DNA of 64,000 nt from Oscillospiraceae bacterium (GCA_015063685.1 SVTR01000011.1:1-64000); one strand, 5' to 3'; positions 29,313-38,643 are shown, counted from the stretch's first letter. Numbers and translations: made by a program. Notes: generated by a model not told the origin, from the letters alone.

Positions 29313-29867
29313 TCAGGCATATTTTTTCAGTCCAATACTCTTATTCAGCTTTCGAAGAAGCGTCACCAGCGGCACGACAAGCAAGCTGGCCACCAGGTTG
29401 CCGATGCCGTGGGGGATATCTGCGGTGATAAAGCCGATACGCCACCAAATCAGGGTGTTCTCCCAGGTGAGGTGGAAAAAGAGCATTTGTGACGGTGCCC
29501 AAAGCAGACCGAAGGCAAAGCCATGGGCGGCGCAGACCAAGCTGTAGGCCACAGGCGCCAGCCATTTGGGCATTTTTTTAGGCAGGAGCATGACGGCCAA
29601 CCACAGAATAGCCCAGATATACAGATAACTGAACCACCAAATGCCAAAGCCCTCGTACAACCCGATGAGGAAAACGTAGATATAAATTGGAAACAATGCT
29701 TTGGCGCGGTAAACCAGGGTATAGACCACGATCAGCATCCCGCCCAGGTGCACATTTGGGATGACGTTCAGAACAAGATCGGACACAAACATCAGCGTGC
29801 CCAGCATGGCAAAAACCGCCATCTCCCGAATAGACAGGAGTGCTCTTCCCCTACGAAATGCTCTCAC
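29313..29867 (-). CDS. ECF transporter S component, probably corrinoid
   Basis: A 184-aa membrane protein with about six hydrophobic segments, beginning with a charged stretch then REMAVFAMLGTLMFVSDLVL, the pattern of ECF-transporter substrate-binding (S) subunits. GTG start overlaps the stop of the upstream DUF4430 gene (GTGA), so the two are translationally coupled. The cobalamin riboswitch upstream points to cobalamin or a precursor as substrate. No EcfA/EcfA'/EcfT genes are adjacent, so it would rely on a shared energy module. The family call is good, the substrate is inference. Confidence 0.75.
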   Translation of the reverse strand: MRAFRRGRALLSIREMAVFAMLGTLMFVSDLVLNVIPNVHLGGMLIVVYTLVYRAKALFPIYIYVFLIGLYEGFGIWWFSYLYIWAILWLAVMLLPKKMPKWLAPVAYSLVCAAHGFAFGLLWAPSQMLFFHLTWENTLIWWRIGFITADIPHGIGNLVASLLVVPLVTLLRKLNKSIGLKKYA

Positions 29868-30370
29868 TTACTCACCTTGAAGGCGTAAGTAGCGCCGGCC
29901 CGGATCTCGGTAGCGTCCACGCCGGTGGGTGCCATGTCATCACCGATATAGAAAGCCCACCAGGAGCCGTCTACATCATAATCGGCGGTGATACCGTTGA
30001 CCTTCTTCACGAAAAGGCCGTATGCGCCTTCCTCGCCCTCCACGAGTCCCAACTCCTGGAGCGCCTCGCCCACGATGGTCTTGTCGGTGTGGATCTCAAA
30101 CCTTGCGGTCTCCCCTGCGGCATCCACTACGTTAAAGTAGAAAACCGTAGCGCCCTCGCCCTTAACGGTCACGTCGGAGGCTTCGGTGCCCGCTTCACCG
30201 GCGGTGTCAGAGGTGCCGGCTGCCGTAGCAGTCGTATCGGCGGAGGTTTCGGGAGATTCTTTCTCCCCGCTGTCGTTACATCCCATGGTACAGAGTGCCA
30301 GAGCCGCAATCAGCACAGTACAAAGGACGAGAGACAGCAAAGGCTTCATGTGCCTGCTTGTCTTGTTCAT
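29864..30370 (-). CDS. DUF4430 lipoprotein, putative corrinoid binder
   Basis: A 168-aa secreted lipoprotein: basic start MNKTSRHMK, hydrophobic core, lipobox LCTMGC (Cys near residue 30), a Ser/Thr/Glu linker, then a DUF4430 domain (about 65-168) with WWAFYIGD and a final GATYAFKV. DUF4430 resembles the C-terminal domain of transcobalamin/intrinsic factor. Being under a cobalamin riboswitch and coupled to an ECF S-subunit, it most likely captures corrinoid at the surface and hands it to the transporter. RBS AAAGGAG. Confidence 0.8.
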   Translation of the reverse strand: MNKTSRHMKPLLSLVLCTVLIAALALCTMGCNDSGEKESPETSADTTATAAGTSDTAGEAGTEASDVTVKGEGATVFYFNVVDAAGETARFEIHTDKTIVGEALQELGLVEGEEGAYGLFVKKVNGITADYDVDGSWWAFYIGDDMAPTGVDATEIRAGATYAFKVSK

Positions 30371-30446
30371 CTTTTTCTTTCTCCTTTAGAATAGAATTGT
30401 TTTTTCCTCAAGTCGGCGCTCGCAACTGCAAAAGAGGTTTTATTTT

Positions 30447-30620
30447 TCGATGCCGGGTATTTCGACTCAGCGCTCAGCAGATCGGCCTTCTCGGTTTCCC
30501 AATGACCATGTCCCCCCATTTGCGGCATGGAGGTAAGACCTGCGTATGTTGACATCAACGGCGCGCTTCACGGCGACGGGCTCGTACAGGAGTTTCACCT
30601 GTTTCCCCGAAACATCGTGG
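30447..30620 (-). promoter_or_regulatory. cobalamin riboswitch
   Basis: Minus strand from about 30620: GGGGAAACAGGTGAAACTCC followed by CCCGTCGCCGTGAAG matches the conserved 5' core of the cobalamin aptamer (GGGAA..GGTGAAA.TCC...CCCG...CTGTGA). About 130 nt later GAGTCGAAATACCCGGC matches the B12 box. It begins within a few nt of the predicted transcription start. Between the B12 box and the ATG (30370) a CCTC...GAGG pairing lies near the ribosome binding site, suggesting control of translation. Confidence 0.82.
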
Positions 30621-30622
30621 GT

Positions 30623-30651
30623 ATTATAGCACATATTTCCACGTTTGTAAA
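30623..30651 (-). promoter_or_regulatory. promoter of the riboswitch-controlled operon
   Basis: Minus strand: TTTACA (30646-30651), 17-bp spacer, TATAAT (30623-30628). Confidence 0.8.
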
Positions 30652-30681
30652 GGGGATATCCGGGATTTGATGCTTCCGAAG

Positions 30682-30717
30682 AAAAAAGGTCACCGCCGCA
30701 CGGACGGTGACCTTTTT
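30682..30717 (-). terminator. holA terminator
   Basis: GGTCACCG / CGGTGACC hairpin with T-runs on both sides; it follows the holA stop directly on the minus strand. Confidence 0.9.
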
Positions 30718-30720
30718 AGT

Positions 30721-31767
30721 TCATAGGGCACAGATCAGCTTTTCGATGACCCCATAGCCTCCCGAAGCGCCCAACGCGCCCTTCATGGCGGCATCCGCCT
30801 CCTTACAGGCGGTCACCGCGGCGCGCAGTCGTTCCGGCGGCACCTTGGCCGTCTGGCGCAGATAAAGCCCCACGCGGTACTCGTGCATTTTGAGGGTCCC
30901 GGCGATCTCAGCCGCCGTTTGCCCTCCCGCCTGCAGAGTACCCACCATAGCCAGATCGCAGACCACACGGGAGACCTCCGACAGGATATACAAGGGCTCC
31001 ACCCGACGGAATTTCAAGTCGGCAAGGATGTCCAGCGCATCCCCTCGGCGCCGTTCGGTGATGGCGTTGGTGAAGGCAAAGGCGTCATACTCCATGGCGG
31101 GGATGGCCGCGGCCTTCACGTCCTCCTCGGTGGCGGCGGTTCTTCCGTGGGACAGAACGTAAAAAGCCACTTTTTCGATCTCGTTTGCAAGGATATACAT
31201 ATCTCTGCCGCAGTAGGTCACGGTAAAATGGCACAGGTCGGGGGATGCCTGGACACCGTGATGGAGGTAGTGCTTCTGTACCCACCCCGCGAGCTTGGCA
31301 GGGGTGTTCTTTTCAAAGTTGACAGGGATCAGATACTCCCCCAGCTCGGAAAGCAGTTTAGAGGGACGCTTGGGAAGGCTGCCCGCCTCCAGGCAATCCG
31401 AGTCAGCCGAAACAATGACCGCGTTGAAGGGATAATTCTCCAGCTCTGCCAGAGCCTCCATGAGATTTTCAAGATCCCCTGCCCGCATGGTGTTGAAGTT
31501 GATGCCTGTGACGGTGATGACCTTGCGCTCGCTCCCCATAGGCGGGGTCGCCATGGCATCCAGCAGCTTGTCGGGGGTAAAATCCGCACCGCCCAGACGG
31601 ATGTCGTTGAAGCACGCCAGCCCCTCGTCTTCACCGCATAGGGTCTTGCGGGCCAGGCGGATGGCATTGGCCTTGAGGTAGTCCTCCTCGCCGAAGAACA
31701 GATACCCCACGGCCGGCGTGCCTTTCAGTTCCCGCCGAAAATCGGCTTCCTTGATGATATCCTTCAT
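30721..31767 (-). CDS. holA: DNA polymerase III delta subunit
   Basis: A 348-aa clamp-loader subunit that opens the sliding clamp. The N-terminal YLFFGEEDYLKANAIRLARK replaces a Walker A motif (delta lacks ATPase activity), and the C-terminal collar domain includes RRVEPLYILSEVSRVV. Length is normal for HolA. Start ATG with GGAGAGAAG. Eighteen nt downstream of the YgiQ-type gene, so likely the second gene of that operon. Confidence 0.93.
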   Translation of the reverse strand: MKDIIKEADFRRELKGTPAVGYLFFGEEDYLKANAIRLARKTLCGEDEGLACFNDIRLGGADFTPDKLLDAMATPPMGSERKVITVTGINFNTMRAGDLENLMEALAELENYPFNAVIVSADSDCLEAGSLPKRPSKLLSELGEYLIPVNFEKNTPAKLAGWVQKHYLHHGVQASPDLCHFTVTYCGRDMYILANEIEKVAFYVLSHGRTAATEEDVKAAAIPAMEYDAFAFTNAITERRRGDALDILADLKFRRVEPLYILSEVSRVVCDLAMVGTLQAGGQTAAEIAGTLKMHEYRVGLYLRQTAKVPPERLRAAVTACKEADAAMKGALGASGGYGVIEKLICAL

Positions 31768-31785
31768 GGGGCTTCTCTCCTTTGT

Positions 31786-33849
31786 TTATTTTCTTCCCTT
31801 GCCGGTCGATCTTGCGGATGCGGCAGTTTTTCTGCCCTGCGGGACGCCTCTTTGGATGGTATCTTTTTGGGCGGCGCCTCTTTGGGTGGCACCCCTTTGG
31901 GCTGCATTTCCTTTGGCAACCGATTTTCCCGAAGGGGACGAGGCACGCCCTTGACCCTTTCGGTCATTCGCACGGGGGAGGGACTTGCCCTTGACAGGCG
32001 CCTTGGGGGAAGCTCCCTCCTTGGCCGGCGGCACGAGGCAATCGGGCCCATAGCCAATGAGATCCTCCCTGCCCGCCTTGCGCAACGCCTCCCGCACCAT
32101 CTCGTGGTTCTGAGGGCGGTTATACTGAAGCAAGGCGCGCTGAAGCTGCTTTTCGTGGTAGTCGGTGGCCACGTACACGGGCTTCATGTCCATGGGATTG
32201 ATGCCCGTATAGAACATGACCGTGGAGGCGGTTCCGGGGGTAGGATAGTAGTCCTGCACCTGCTCGGGGGCATAGTGATCCCGTTTGAGGCAGAGAGCCA
32301 GGCTGATGGCGTCATTCATTGTGGAGCCGGGATGGCTGGACATGAGGTAAGGCACCAAATACTGCTCCTTACCGCAGGCCTCGGACAGCTCGAAATACTT
32401 CTTGCGAAACTCACGGTACACCGAGAAGTCGGGTTTCCCCATGCAACGGAGCACGGGAGACGAGCAATGCTCGGGGGCGACCTTGAGCTGACCCGACACG
32501 TGATCCTTCACCAGCTTTTTAAAGAAGGCATCGTCAGGGTCGCCCAGTAGATAATCAAAACGAATACCCGAACGAATGAACACCTTCTTCACCTTGGGCA
32601 AGGCTTCGATCGCCTCTAAAAGCTGGATATATTCGCTGTGATCCGCGATCAGGTTGGGACAGGGCTTGGGAGCGAGACATTTTCTGCCGGTACACACGCC
32701 GTCCTTCAGCTGCTTTTCGCAAGCGGGGTGACGGAAATTGGCCGTAGGACCGCCCACGTCGTGGATGTAGCCCTTGAAGTCGGGCATCTCGGTGATAAGC
32801 TTGGCCTCGGCCACCACGGACTCGATACTGCGGGAGCGCACCGTCCGTCCCTGATGGAAGGCCAAAGCGCAGAAATTACAGGCACCAAAGCAGCCGCGGT
32901 TATGAGTCAGGGAAAATCTGACCTCTTCAATGGCGGGGACGCCCCCCTCGGCCTCGTACATGGGGTGATAGGTGCGGGCATAGGGGAGGCTGTAGACGTG
33001 ATCCAGCTCATGACGCTCCAGGGGAGGCATGGGGGGGTTCTGCACCAGCATTTTGTTGTCGTACAACTCACAGATAGCCTTGCCGCTGATGGCGTCTTGG
33101 TTCTTATACTGCACGCCGAAGGCCTCGGCGTAAGCTTTTTTGTTTTCCTTCAGCACGTTATAGTCAAAGGTAGCGGCCACGGGATAATGGACAGGCTCCT
33201 CGGGCTTGCAGAGGTAGACCGTGCCCCGCACGTCGCGGATCTTGCGAATGGGAATCCCCCGATCCAGAAGGGCAGCCAGACGGAGCAGGATGTTCTCGCC
33301 CATGCCGTAGGTCAGGATATCTGCACGGCTATCCACCAGAACAGAACGACGCACCTTGTCGTCCCAATAGTCATAGTGGGCGAAGCGACGGAGGGATGCC
33401 TCCAGACCGCCCAGAATAATGGGCACGTCACCATAAGCCTCACGGATGCGGTTGCAGTAAACGATGACCGCGCGGTCGGGGCGCTTGCCCATCTGACCGC
33501 CGGCGGAATAGTAATCGTAGGAGCGGCGCTTTTTGGAGGCGGTATAGTGGGCCACCATGGAGTCGATGTTGCCCGCCGTCACCAGGAAACCCAGGCGGGG
33601 CTTGCCAAACTCTCGGAAGGCATCAGCACTCTTGTAGTCCGGTTGAGCAAGAATAGCCACGCGGTAGCCGGCATCCTCTAACACACGGGAGATGATAGAC
33701 ACGCCGAAGGAAGGGTGGTCCACGTATGCGTCACCCGTCACGTAGACGAAATCGGGGCGATCCCATCCGCGCTCCTCCATACCCGCACGGTTGACGGGCA
33801 AAAAGTCAGACGCGGGCGGCAGGATCATTTTCTTTTCAGCTTTGGCCAT
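31786..33849 (-). CDS. YgiQ-family radical SAM protein
   Basis: A 687-aa protein of the UPF0313/YgiQ family. It has a B12-binding-like N-terminal part (GVSIISRVLEDAGYRVAIL, about 48-66) and the radical SAM cluster motif RGCFGACNFCALAFHQGR near residues 315-332 (CxxxCxxC). The C-terminal YgiQ domain ends at about residue 615. The last ~70 residues are a basic low-complexity tail with QRG repeats, not part of the family core. The biochemical function of YgiQ is not known. ATG with AAAGGAAG; promoter at 33891-33919. Confidence 0.9.
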   Translation of the reverse strand: MAKAEKKMILPPASDFLPVNRAGMEERGWDRPDFVYVTGDAYVDHPSFGVSIISRVLEDAGYRVAILAQPDYKSADAFREFGKPRLGFLVTAGNIDSMVAHYTASKKRRSYDYYSAGGQMGKRPDRAVIVYCNRIREAYGDVPIILGGLEASLRRFAHYDYWDDKVRRSVLVDSRADILTYGMGENILLRLAALLDRGIPIRKIRDVRGTVYLCKPEEPVHYPVAATFDYNVLKENKKAYAEAFGVQYKNQDAISGKAICELYDNKMLVQNPPMPPLERHELDHVYSLPYARTYHPMYEAEGGVPAIEEVRFSLTHNRGCFGACNFCALAFHQGRTVRSRSIESVVAEAKLITEMPDFKGYIHDVGGPTANFRHPACEKQLKDGVCTGRKCLAPKPCPNLIADHSEYIQLLEAIEALPKVKKVFIRSGIRFDYLLGDPDDAFFKKLVKDHVSGQLKVAPEHCSSPVLRCMGKPDFSVYREFRKKYFELSEACGKEQYLVPYLMSSHPGSTMNDAISLALCLKRDHYAPEQVQDYYPTPGTASTVMFYTGINPMDMKPVYVATDYHEKQLQRALLQYNRPQNHEMVREALRKAGREDLIGYGPDCLVPPAKEGASPKAPVKGKSLPRANDRKGQGRASSPSGKSVAKGNAAQRGATQRGAAQKDTIQRGVPQGRKTAASARSTGKGRK

Positions 33850-33890
33850 ATGCAGTACCTTCCTTTAGTTTTCATGTTCTCTGTCTATCT

Positions 33891-33919
33891 ATTGTATCAT
33901 ATTTCGAAGATTTATGCAA
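33891..33919 (-). promoter_or_regulatory. promoter of the ygiQ-like/holA operon
   Basis: Minus strand: TTGCAT (33914-33919), 17-bp spacer, TACAAT (33891-33896). Confidence 0.75.
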
Positions 33920-33999
33920 GAGGATTTTTGCGGGAGATGTGTGACTTCTCATAAGCGTTGCAGAGAAAGCCATTCCCACGAATATTTCGTGAAAAGCCC

Positions 34000-34028
34000 T
34001 TGCAATCTCGGTATAATTGTGGTATACT
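34000..34028 (+). promoter_or_regulatory. promoter of the leucine-rich lipoprotein gene
   Basis: TTGCAA (34000-34005), 17-bp spacer, TATACT (34023-34028). Confidence 0.75.
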
Positions 34029-34041
34029 AAGTATATATGCG

Positions 34042-34075
34042 TTCAACCGTCCGAGAACTTCAAAGGACGGTTGAG
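34042..34075 (+). promoter_or_regulatory. 5' UTR hairpin before the leucine-rich lipoprotein
   Basis: TCAACCGTCC pairs with GGACGGTTGA over 10 bp around a 12-nt loop, starting about 8 nt after the predicted transcript start and ending just before the ribosome binding site. There is no T-run, so it is not a terminator; it may stabilise the mRNA 5' end or mask translation. Confidence 0.5.
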
Positions 34076-34091
34076 CTTGAAGGATGGAAGC

Positions 34092-35504
34092 ATGAAAAAA
34101 TTTTTGTATCGAAGCATTATTTTGAGTCTTGCCCTCAGCCTTTTGTGTTTGTTGCCCCTGGCGGGCTGCAGCTCGGAGGTCACCTACGATCCCGTGGAAA
34201 CCGAGGCTGTCACCCTGCCGGATATGGCCGACGATCGGGACACCCCCTACGATCTTCTGGAGGCCTTTGAGTCCAGGCTGGACGCCGCCTTTTCAGAAAA
34301 CACCGTCACCCCCAAGGAGGATTTGACCTACAAGGTCAGCGAGGACGGCGCGGGAATCATCATCACAGGCTACACCGGCGGCGAGCTGGTGGTGGTTCTG
34401 CCCGACAGCATTGACAATCTGCCCGTCACCACCATTGACGAGGGTGCCTTTGAGGGCATGGGAAATCTCAAGGCCATCTACATTCCCGACAGCGTATCCA
34501 CCATCGGCTTCGGCGCCTTGAAGGGCTGTCAGAGTCTCTCCACCCTGCGCACCCCCGTAGCGGAGGTCAGCGCCTATCCCTATTTCGGTGCCCTTTTCGG
34601 TGCCAAATCCTACGAGGTCAATGCCTCTGCCGTTCCCGATGCCCTCACCACTTTGATCATCGGCGGTTCGGTGGAAACCATCCCCGCTTACAGCTTTTTC
34701 GATTGCAACAGTATCGCCTGTATCAGTCTCCCTAAAACCCTCAAAACCATTGAAAAATTCGCCTTTTGGGGTTGCACCGAGCTGACCTATCTGAACCTGT
34801 CCGATACCTCCCTTGTGGCCATCGGTGACCGCGCGCTGACCAACTGCACCGGTCTCATCTGCTTTGATCTGCCTGCCACCGTCACCACCGTAGGCTCTGC
34901 CGTGGTGGAGGGCTGCGGTGCTCTTTGCCAAATGACACTGCCTTTCGTAGGCGGCTCGGCCACCGAGAATACTTATCTCGGATATCTCTTCGGCGCCGGT
35001 GCCTATACCTTCACCGAGGGTTTTGTACCTGCCACCTTACAAAGAGTCATCCTGTTGCCGGGATGCACGACCATCCCCGCCAACGCCTTTTTTGAGGTAT
35101 CCTGTCTTTCCGAGATTGTCATCCCCGACACCGTCACCTCGGTAGGCCTCCGCTCCTTCTACGGTTGCAAGCGTCTTACCGCCATCTCCCTGCCCGATAG
35201 CGTCACCTCCGTCAGCGACGATGCCTTCCACGGTTGTATCCGTTTGCAGGACGTAACCCTGGGCACAGGACTGACAAAGCTGGGCGTACAAGCCTTCATG
35301 GATTGCATCTCCCTGAAAACGGTCACCCTGCCCGCAAGCCTTGCAAAGATCCCCAACTCCTGCTTCGCGGGATGCGTTTCTTTGGAAACGGTCAAGGCTC
35401 CCGGCGTAACCTCTGCCGAGCAGGTAGGGGCTCAGGCTTACCGCCATTGCGATCAGCTGACCGAGGCGCCTTTTATGCCCGTGGAGACCCAAGCCGCAGA
35501 GTAA
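34092..35504 (+). CDS. BspA-like leucine-rich-repeat surface lipoprotein
   Basis: A 470-aa lipoprotein. Signal peptide MKKFLYRSIILSLALSLLCL with lipobox PLAGC. From about residue 85 to 460 it is built of LRR_5 (BspA/TpLRR) repeats of the pattern ..I.I...V..IG..AF.GC..L..I.LP.S, for example VTTIDEGAFEGMGNLKAIYI and PDTVTSVGLRSFYGCKRL. Such proteins bind host or polysaccharide surfaces, but the ligand cannot be read from sequence. Start ATG 34092 chosen because it begins the signal peptide; the upstream in-frame extension covers the promoter region. Confidence 0.88.
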   Translation: MKKFLYRSIILSLALSLLCLLPLAGCSSEVTYDPVETEAVTLPDMADDRDTPYDLLEAFESRLDAAFSENTVTPKEDLTYKVSEDGAGIIITGYTGGELVVVLPDSIDNLPVTTIDEGAFEGMGNLKAIYIPDSVSTIGFGALKGCQSLSTLRTPVAEVSAYPYFGALFGAKSYEVNASAVPDALTTLIIGGSVETIPAYSFFDCNSIACISLPKTLKTIEKFAFWGCTELTYLNLSDTSLVAIGDRALTNCTGLICFDLPATVTTVGSAVVEGCGALCQMTLPFVGGSATENTYLGYLFGAGAYTFTEGFVPATLQRVILLPGCTTIPANAFFEVSCLSEIVIPDTVTSVGLRSFYGCKRLTAISLPDSVTSVSDDAFHGCIRLQDVTLGTGLTKLGVQAFMDCISLKTVTLPASLAKIPNSCFAGCVSLETVKAPGVTSAEQVGAQAYRHCDQLTEAPFMPVETQAAE

Positions 35505-35596
35505 GGAATAGCGCGGCTTTACACTCTTCCACGATGCCCTCATCTCTCGACGGGTCAAGAAATTTTCTCTTTCTATCGGGTATCTGTCACTTGACC

Positions 35597-35690
35597 GATC
35601 CATGAATTTGTTAAAAGTTTTTGGGGGGCAAGGGAGCTTTTTCATGAACTGCTTGCAGTTCGGTTCCCCCTTGCGTATCCCCTCAATATA
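35597..35690 (-). repeat. REP-like palindromic element, copy D (with insert)
   Basis: Minus strand reads GATACGCAAGGGGGAACC, then GAACTGCAAGCAGTTC (a self-complementary insert), then AAAAAGCTCCCTTGCCCCCC and AAAAACTTTTAA. The core follows the same scheme as copies A-C, but the hairpin is interrupted. Lies upstream of metY in opposite orientation. Confidence 0.6.
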
Positions 35691-35701
35691 GGAGGAAAAT
35701 T

Positions 35702-36976
35702 ATGTCCAATTACAAGATCCACACCAAATGCGTACAGAGCGGCTACAAGCCCGGCAACAGTGAGCCCCGCGTACTGCCCATCTATCAGAGCACGACCTAT
35801 AAATATGACAGCGCCGATCACCTGGGCGATCTGTTTGATCTGAAGGCCGACGGCCATATGTATTCCCGCATCTCCAATCCCACCCTTGCCTGTGTTGAAG
35901 ACAAGATTTCGGACATGGAGGGCGGCGTGGGCGCCATGCTGGTATCCTCCGGCCAGGCCGCCAATCTCACCGCTGTTTTGAACATCACCTCTGCCGGACA
36001 GAACATCGTGTCCCTAGCCTCCATCTACGGCGGCACCGTCAATCTCTTTGCCGTGACCCTCAAGAAGATGGGCATCGAGGTGCGTTTTGCCACCCCCGAC
36101 ATGACCGACGAGGAAATCGAGGCCATGATGGACGAGAACACCCGTCTGCTCTTCGGCGAGACCGTGGCCAACCCCGCCCTGGTGGTTTTCGATATTGAAA
36201 GATACGCCAAGCTGGCCCACAAGCATCATATGCCCCTGGTGGTGGACAACACCTTCGCCACTCCCGTCCTCTGCCGTCCCTTTGAGTACGGCTGCGATAT
36301 CGTCACCCACTCCACCACCAAGTACATGGATGGCCACGCCACCGTGGTTGGCGGATGTATCGTGGACAGCGGCAACTTTGACTGGTCCGTGGGCGGCCGT
36401 TATCCCGAGCTCACCACCCCCGACGACTCTTACCACGGCGTGGTCTACACCGAGTCCTTCGGCAAGGCCGCATACGTCACCAAGGCACGGGTGCAGATGC
36501 TCCGCGATATGGGCAACACCATGTCCCCCATGGCCGCCTTCCTTCTGAACCTGGGCCTGGAGACCTTGGCTCTCCGCATGGAAAAGCATTGCGCCAACGC
36601 CCTTGCCGTGGCCAAGTTCCTGGAAGCTCACGAGTGCGTGGATTGGGTAGATTATCCCCTGCTCCCCGGCAACTCCCAGTATGAGCTTGCGCAAAAATAT
36701 CTTCCCAAGGGCGCTTGCGGTGTCATTTCCGTGGGCATCAAGGGCGGCCGTGACGCGGCTTGCAGGTTCCTCGACAACCTGAAGCTCATGAACATCGTGG
36801 TTCACGTGGCCGACGCCCGCTCCTGCGCCCTCCACCCCGCCTCCACCACCCACCGTCAGCTCACCGACGAGCAACTGGTGGCCTGCGGCGTCAAGCCCGA
36901 GCAGGTCAGACTCTCCATCGGTATCGAGGACGTGGAGGACATCATCGCCGACCTGGATCAGGCTTTGAGAGCGTAA
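35702..36976 (+). CDS. metY: O-acetylhomoserine sulfhydrylase
   Basis: A 424-aa PLP enzyme of the Cys/Met metabolism family that makes homocysteine from O-acetylhomoserine and sulfide. PLP lysine in [17 protein letters not shown]; other signatures [16 protein letters not shown] and [17 protein letters not shown]. The C-terminal [10 protein letters not shown]...GV is typical of MetY rather than cystathionine enzymes. RBS ATAGGAGG. Followed by metA, which supplies the acetylated substrate. No SAM riboswitch or T-box recognised in the 197 nt upstream. Confidence 0.92.
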   Translation: MSNYKIHTKCVQSGYKPGNSEPRVLPIYQSTTYKYDSADHLGDLFDLKADGHMYSRISNPTLACVEDKISDMEGGVGAMLVSSGQAANLTAVLNITSAGQNIVSLASIYGGTVNLFAVTLKKMGIEVRFATPDMTDEEIEAMMDENTRLLFGETVANPALVVFDIERYAKLAHKHHMPLVVDNTFATPVLCRPFEYGCDIVTHSTTKYMDGHATVVGGCIVDSGNFDWSVGGRYPELTTPDDSYHGVVYTESFGKAAYVTKARVQMLRDMGNTMSPMAAFLLNLGLETLALRMEKHCANALAVAKFLEAHECVDWVDYPLLPGNSQYELAQKYLPKGACGVISVGIKGGRDAACRFLDNLKLMNIVVHVADARSCALHPASTTHRQLTDEQLVACGVKPEQVRLSIGIEDVEDIIADLDQALRA

Positions 36977-36981
36977 AGAGT

Positions 36982-37045
36982 TCGAGGAGTACGCCGGGGG
37001 AGCTTCTTGAAAGAAGCTCCCCCGGACCCCCGCAAGAATTTAAAA
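36982..37045 (+). repeat. REP-like palindromic element, copy B
   Basis: GAGGAGTACG, hairpin GGGGGAGCTTCTT-gaa-AGAAGCTCCCCC, then GGACCCCCGCAAGAATTTAA. Between metY and metA. Confidence 0.7.
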
Positions 37046-37131
37046 TAATAAGAATTAGATCTACAGATCGGACACCCGTGGATGTGTTCTATCTGATAAC
37101 TCAAACAGTACCATATGACGAGGAGGAAATC

Positions 37132-38049
37132 ATGCCCATTAAAATTCCCAATCTGCTCCCCGCCACGGAACAGCTTTTAAAAGAAAACATTTTCGTGATG
37201 ACCGAGACCCGCGCCATCACCCAGGACATCCGTCCTCTGCATATCCTTATGCTCAACCTCATGCCCAGCAAGGTGGTGACGGAAACCCAGATTGCCCGTC
37301 TCATCGGCAACACCCCTCTGCAGGTAGAGCTGGAGCTGCTCCAGACCGCCTCCCACAAGGCGAGCCACACCTCCGAGGAGCATATGCTGGCCTTCTACAA
37401 GACCTTCGACGAGGTGAAGCACAAGAAATACGACGGCATGATCATCACAGGTGCTCCCGTGGAGCAGATGCCCTTTGAAGAGGTGGACTACTGGCAGGAG
37501 CTTTGCGAGATCATGGAGTGGAGCAAGACCAACGTCACCTCTACCCTGCACATCTGCTGGGGTGCTCAGGCAGGACTTTACTACCACTTCGGCGTGGACA
37601 AGTACCCCTTGGAAAAGAAGCTCTTCGGCGTGTTCCGCCACAAGATCGACTACAAAAACTCCATGCTGTTCCGCGGCTATGACGATACCTTCCTGGTGCC
37701 CCATTCCCGTCACACCGACTGTCACCGTGAGGATATCGCCGCCGTTCCCGAGCTGCGCATCCTGGCCAGCTCCCCCGAGGCAGGGGTGTTTTGCACCATG
37801 ACTGACAGAGGTCGTCAGATCTTCGTCATGGGTCACTCGGAGTACGATGCCGACACCCTGAAGCGAGAGTATCTCCGCGACAAAAACGCGGGGCTTCCCA
37901 TCGAGCTTCCCGTCAATTACTTCCCCGACGACGACGACACCAAGGAGCCCGTGGTCACCTGGCGCTCCTGTGCCAACCTGTTCTATTCCAACTGGTTGAA
38001 TTACTACGTCTATCAGACCACACCCTACGACATCGGAGAAATCAAATAA
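37132..38049 (+). CDS. metA: homoserine O-acetyltransferase (MetA family)
   Basis: A 305-aa enzyme of the MetA family that acylates homoserine. Start ATG 37132 with GAGGAGGAAATC gives [15 protein letters not shown]; the longer upstream frame runs through metY and the repeat. Catalytic Cys in [15 protein letters not shown]. The specificity segment reads [15 protein letters not shown], with Glu where succinyl-specific E. coli MetA has Gly111; Glu is known to favour acetyl-CoA. This fits the preceding metY, which uses O-acetylhomoserine. Ends at the bidirectional terminator. Confidence 0.93.
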   Translation: MPIKIPNLLPATEQLLKENIFVMTETRAITQDIRPLHILMLNLMPSKVVTETQIARLIGNTPLQVELELLQTASHKASHTSEEHMLAFYKTFDEVKHKKYDGMIITGAPVEQMPFEEVDYWQELCEIMEWSKTNVTSTLHICWGAQAGLYYHFGVDKYPLEKKLFGVFRHKIDYKNSMLFRGYDDTFLVPHSRHTDCHREDIAAVPELRILASSPEAGVFCTMTDRGRQIFVMGHSEYDADTLKREYLRDKNAGLPIELPVNYFPDDDDTKEPVVTWRSCANLFYSNWLNYYVYQTTPYDIGEIK

Positions 38050-38065
38050 CCCCCAAAAAAAAGAT

Positions 38066-38102
38066 AACCGCCCTCGACCAAACGGTCAAGGGCGGTTTTT
38101 TA
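38066..38102. terminator. bidirectional terminator between metA and the ACT gene
   Basis: AACCGCCCTCGACC / GGTCAAGGGCGGTT hairpin with a long T-run on both strands. Serves metA (plus) and the ACT-domain gene (minus). Confidence 0.92.
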
Positions 38103-38114
38103 GGTATCTTCAAA

Positions 38115-38552
38115 TCACCAGGGGGTCTCGTCACCACCGCCGTGCTTGAGGCAGACGATGTCGTTCTGAGCCAGGATATTCTCCACGAGCTCGTTATCCT
38201 CTACACGGAACACCACGCAGGCGTGGTCGTGAGAACGGGTCATGAAGGCGTAGGTATACTCGATGTTGACACCGTGGCTTGCCAGGATGCTGACCACACG
38301 GGCCAGTCCGCCGGGCTGATCGGGGATCTCTACCGCGGTAACCTCGTTCTGAGATACCAGGTAGCCGGCCTCACGAAGAGCGTCACAAGCCTTGTCGTGA
38401 CCCTTGACGATCATGCGAAGGATACCAAACTCCATGGTATCAGCGATGGCCATGGCGCGCATATCCACCTGTGCCTCGGCCAGGATATTGACCAGCTTCT
38501 CAAGGGAGCCGTTGCTGTTGGGTACGAATACGGAAATCTGTCGGATTGCCAT
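38115..38552 (-). CDS. tandem ACT-domain protein
   Basis: A 145-aa protein made of two ACT domains (about 1-70 and 71-145), with VDMRAMAIADTMEFGILRMI in the first and PGGLARVVSILASHGVNIEY in the second. ACT domains usually bind amino acids. It sits downstream of a phenylacetate-CoA ligase on the same strand, an association seen in many Clostridia, so it may sense an aromatic amino acid or its breakdown product. Start ATG 38550-38552; the upstream extension runs into repeat sequence. Confidence 0.88.
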   Translation of the reverse strand: MAIRQISVFVPNSNGSLEKLVNILAEAQVDMRAMAIADTMEFGILRMIVKGHDKACDALREAGYLVSQNEVTAVEIPDQPGGLARVVSILASHGVNIEYTYAFMTRSHDHACVVFRVEDNELVENILAQNDIVCLKHGGGDETPW

Positions 38553-38643
38553 AATATTATTTCCTTTCAGTCGAAGTAATTTTTTCGGGAGGCGCAAATC
38601 CCTCCCCTGCAACAGTTTTTGATGGAACGAAATGCGACCACAC

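Noticed and set aside
29523..30394. Plus-strand open frames over the ECF S and DUF4430 genes
   Set aside because: Antisense of two well-supported genes with promoter and riboswitch.
35505..35701. SAM riboswitch or T-box upstream of metY
   Set aside because: None of the conserved SAM-I or T-box sequences are visible; the region holds a REP-like copy instead.
36760..37131. N-terminal extension of metA through metY and the REP-like copy
   Set aside because: No homology in the extension; ATG 37132 has a strong RBS and gives the canonical MetA start.
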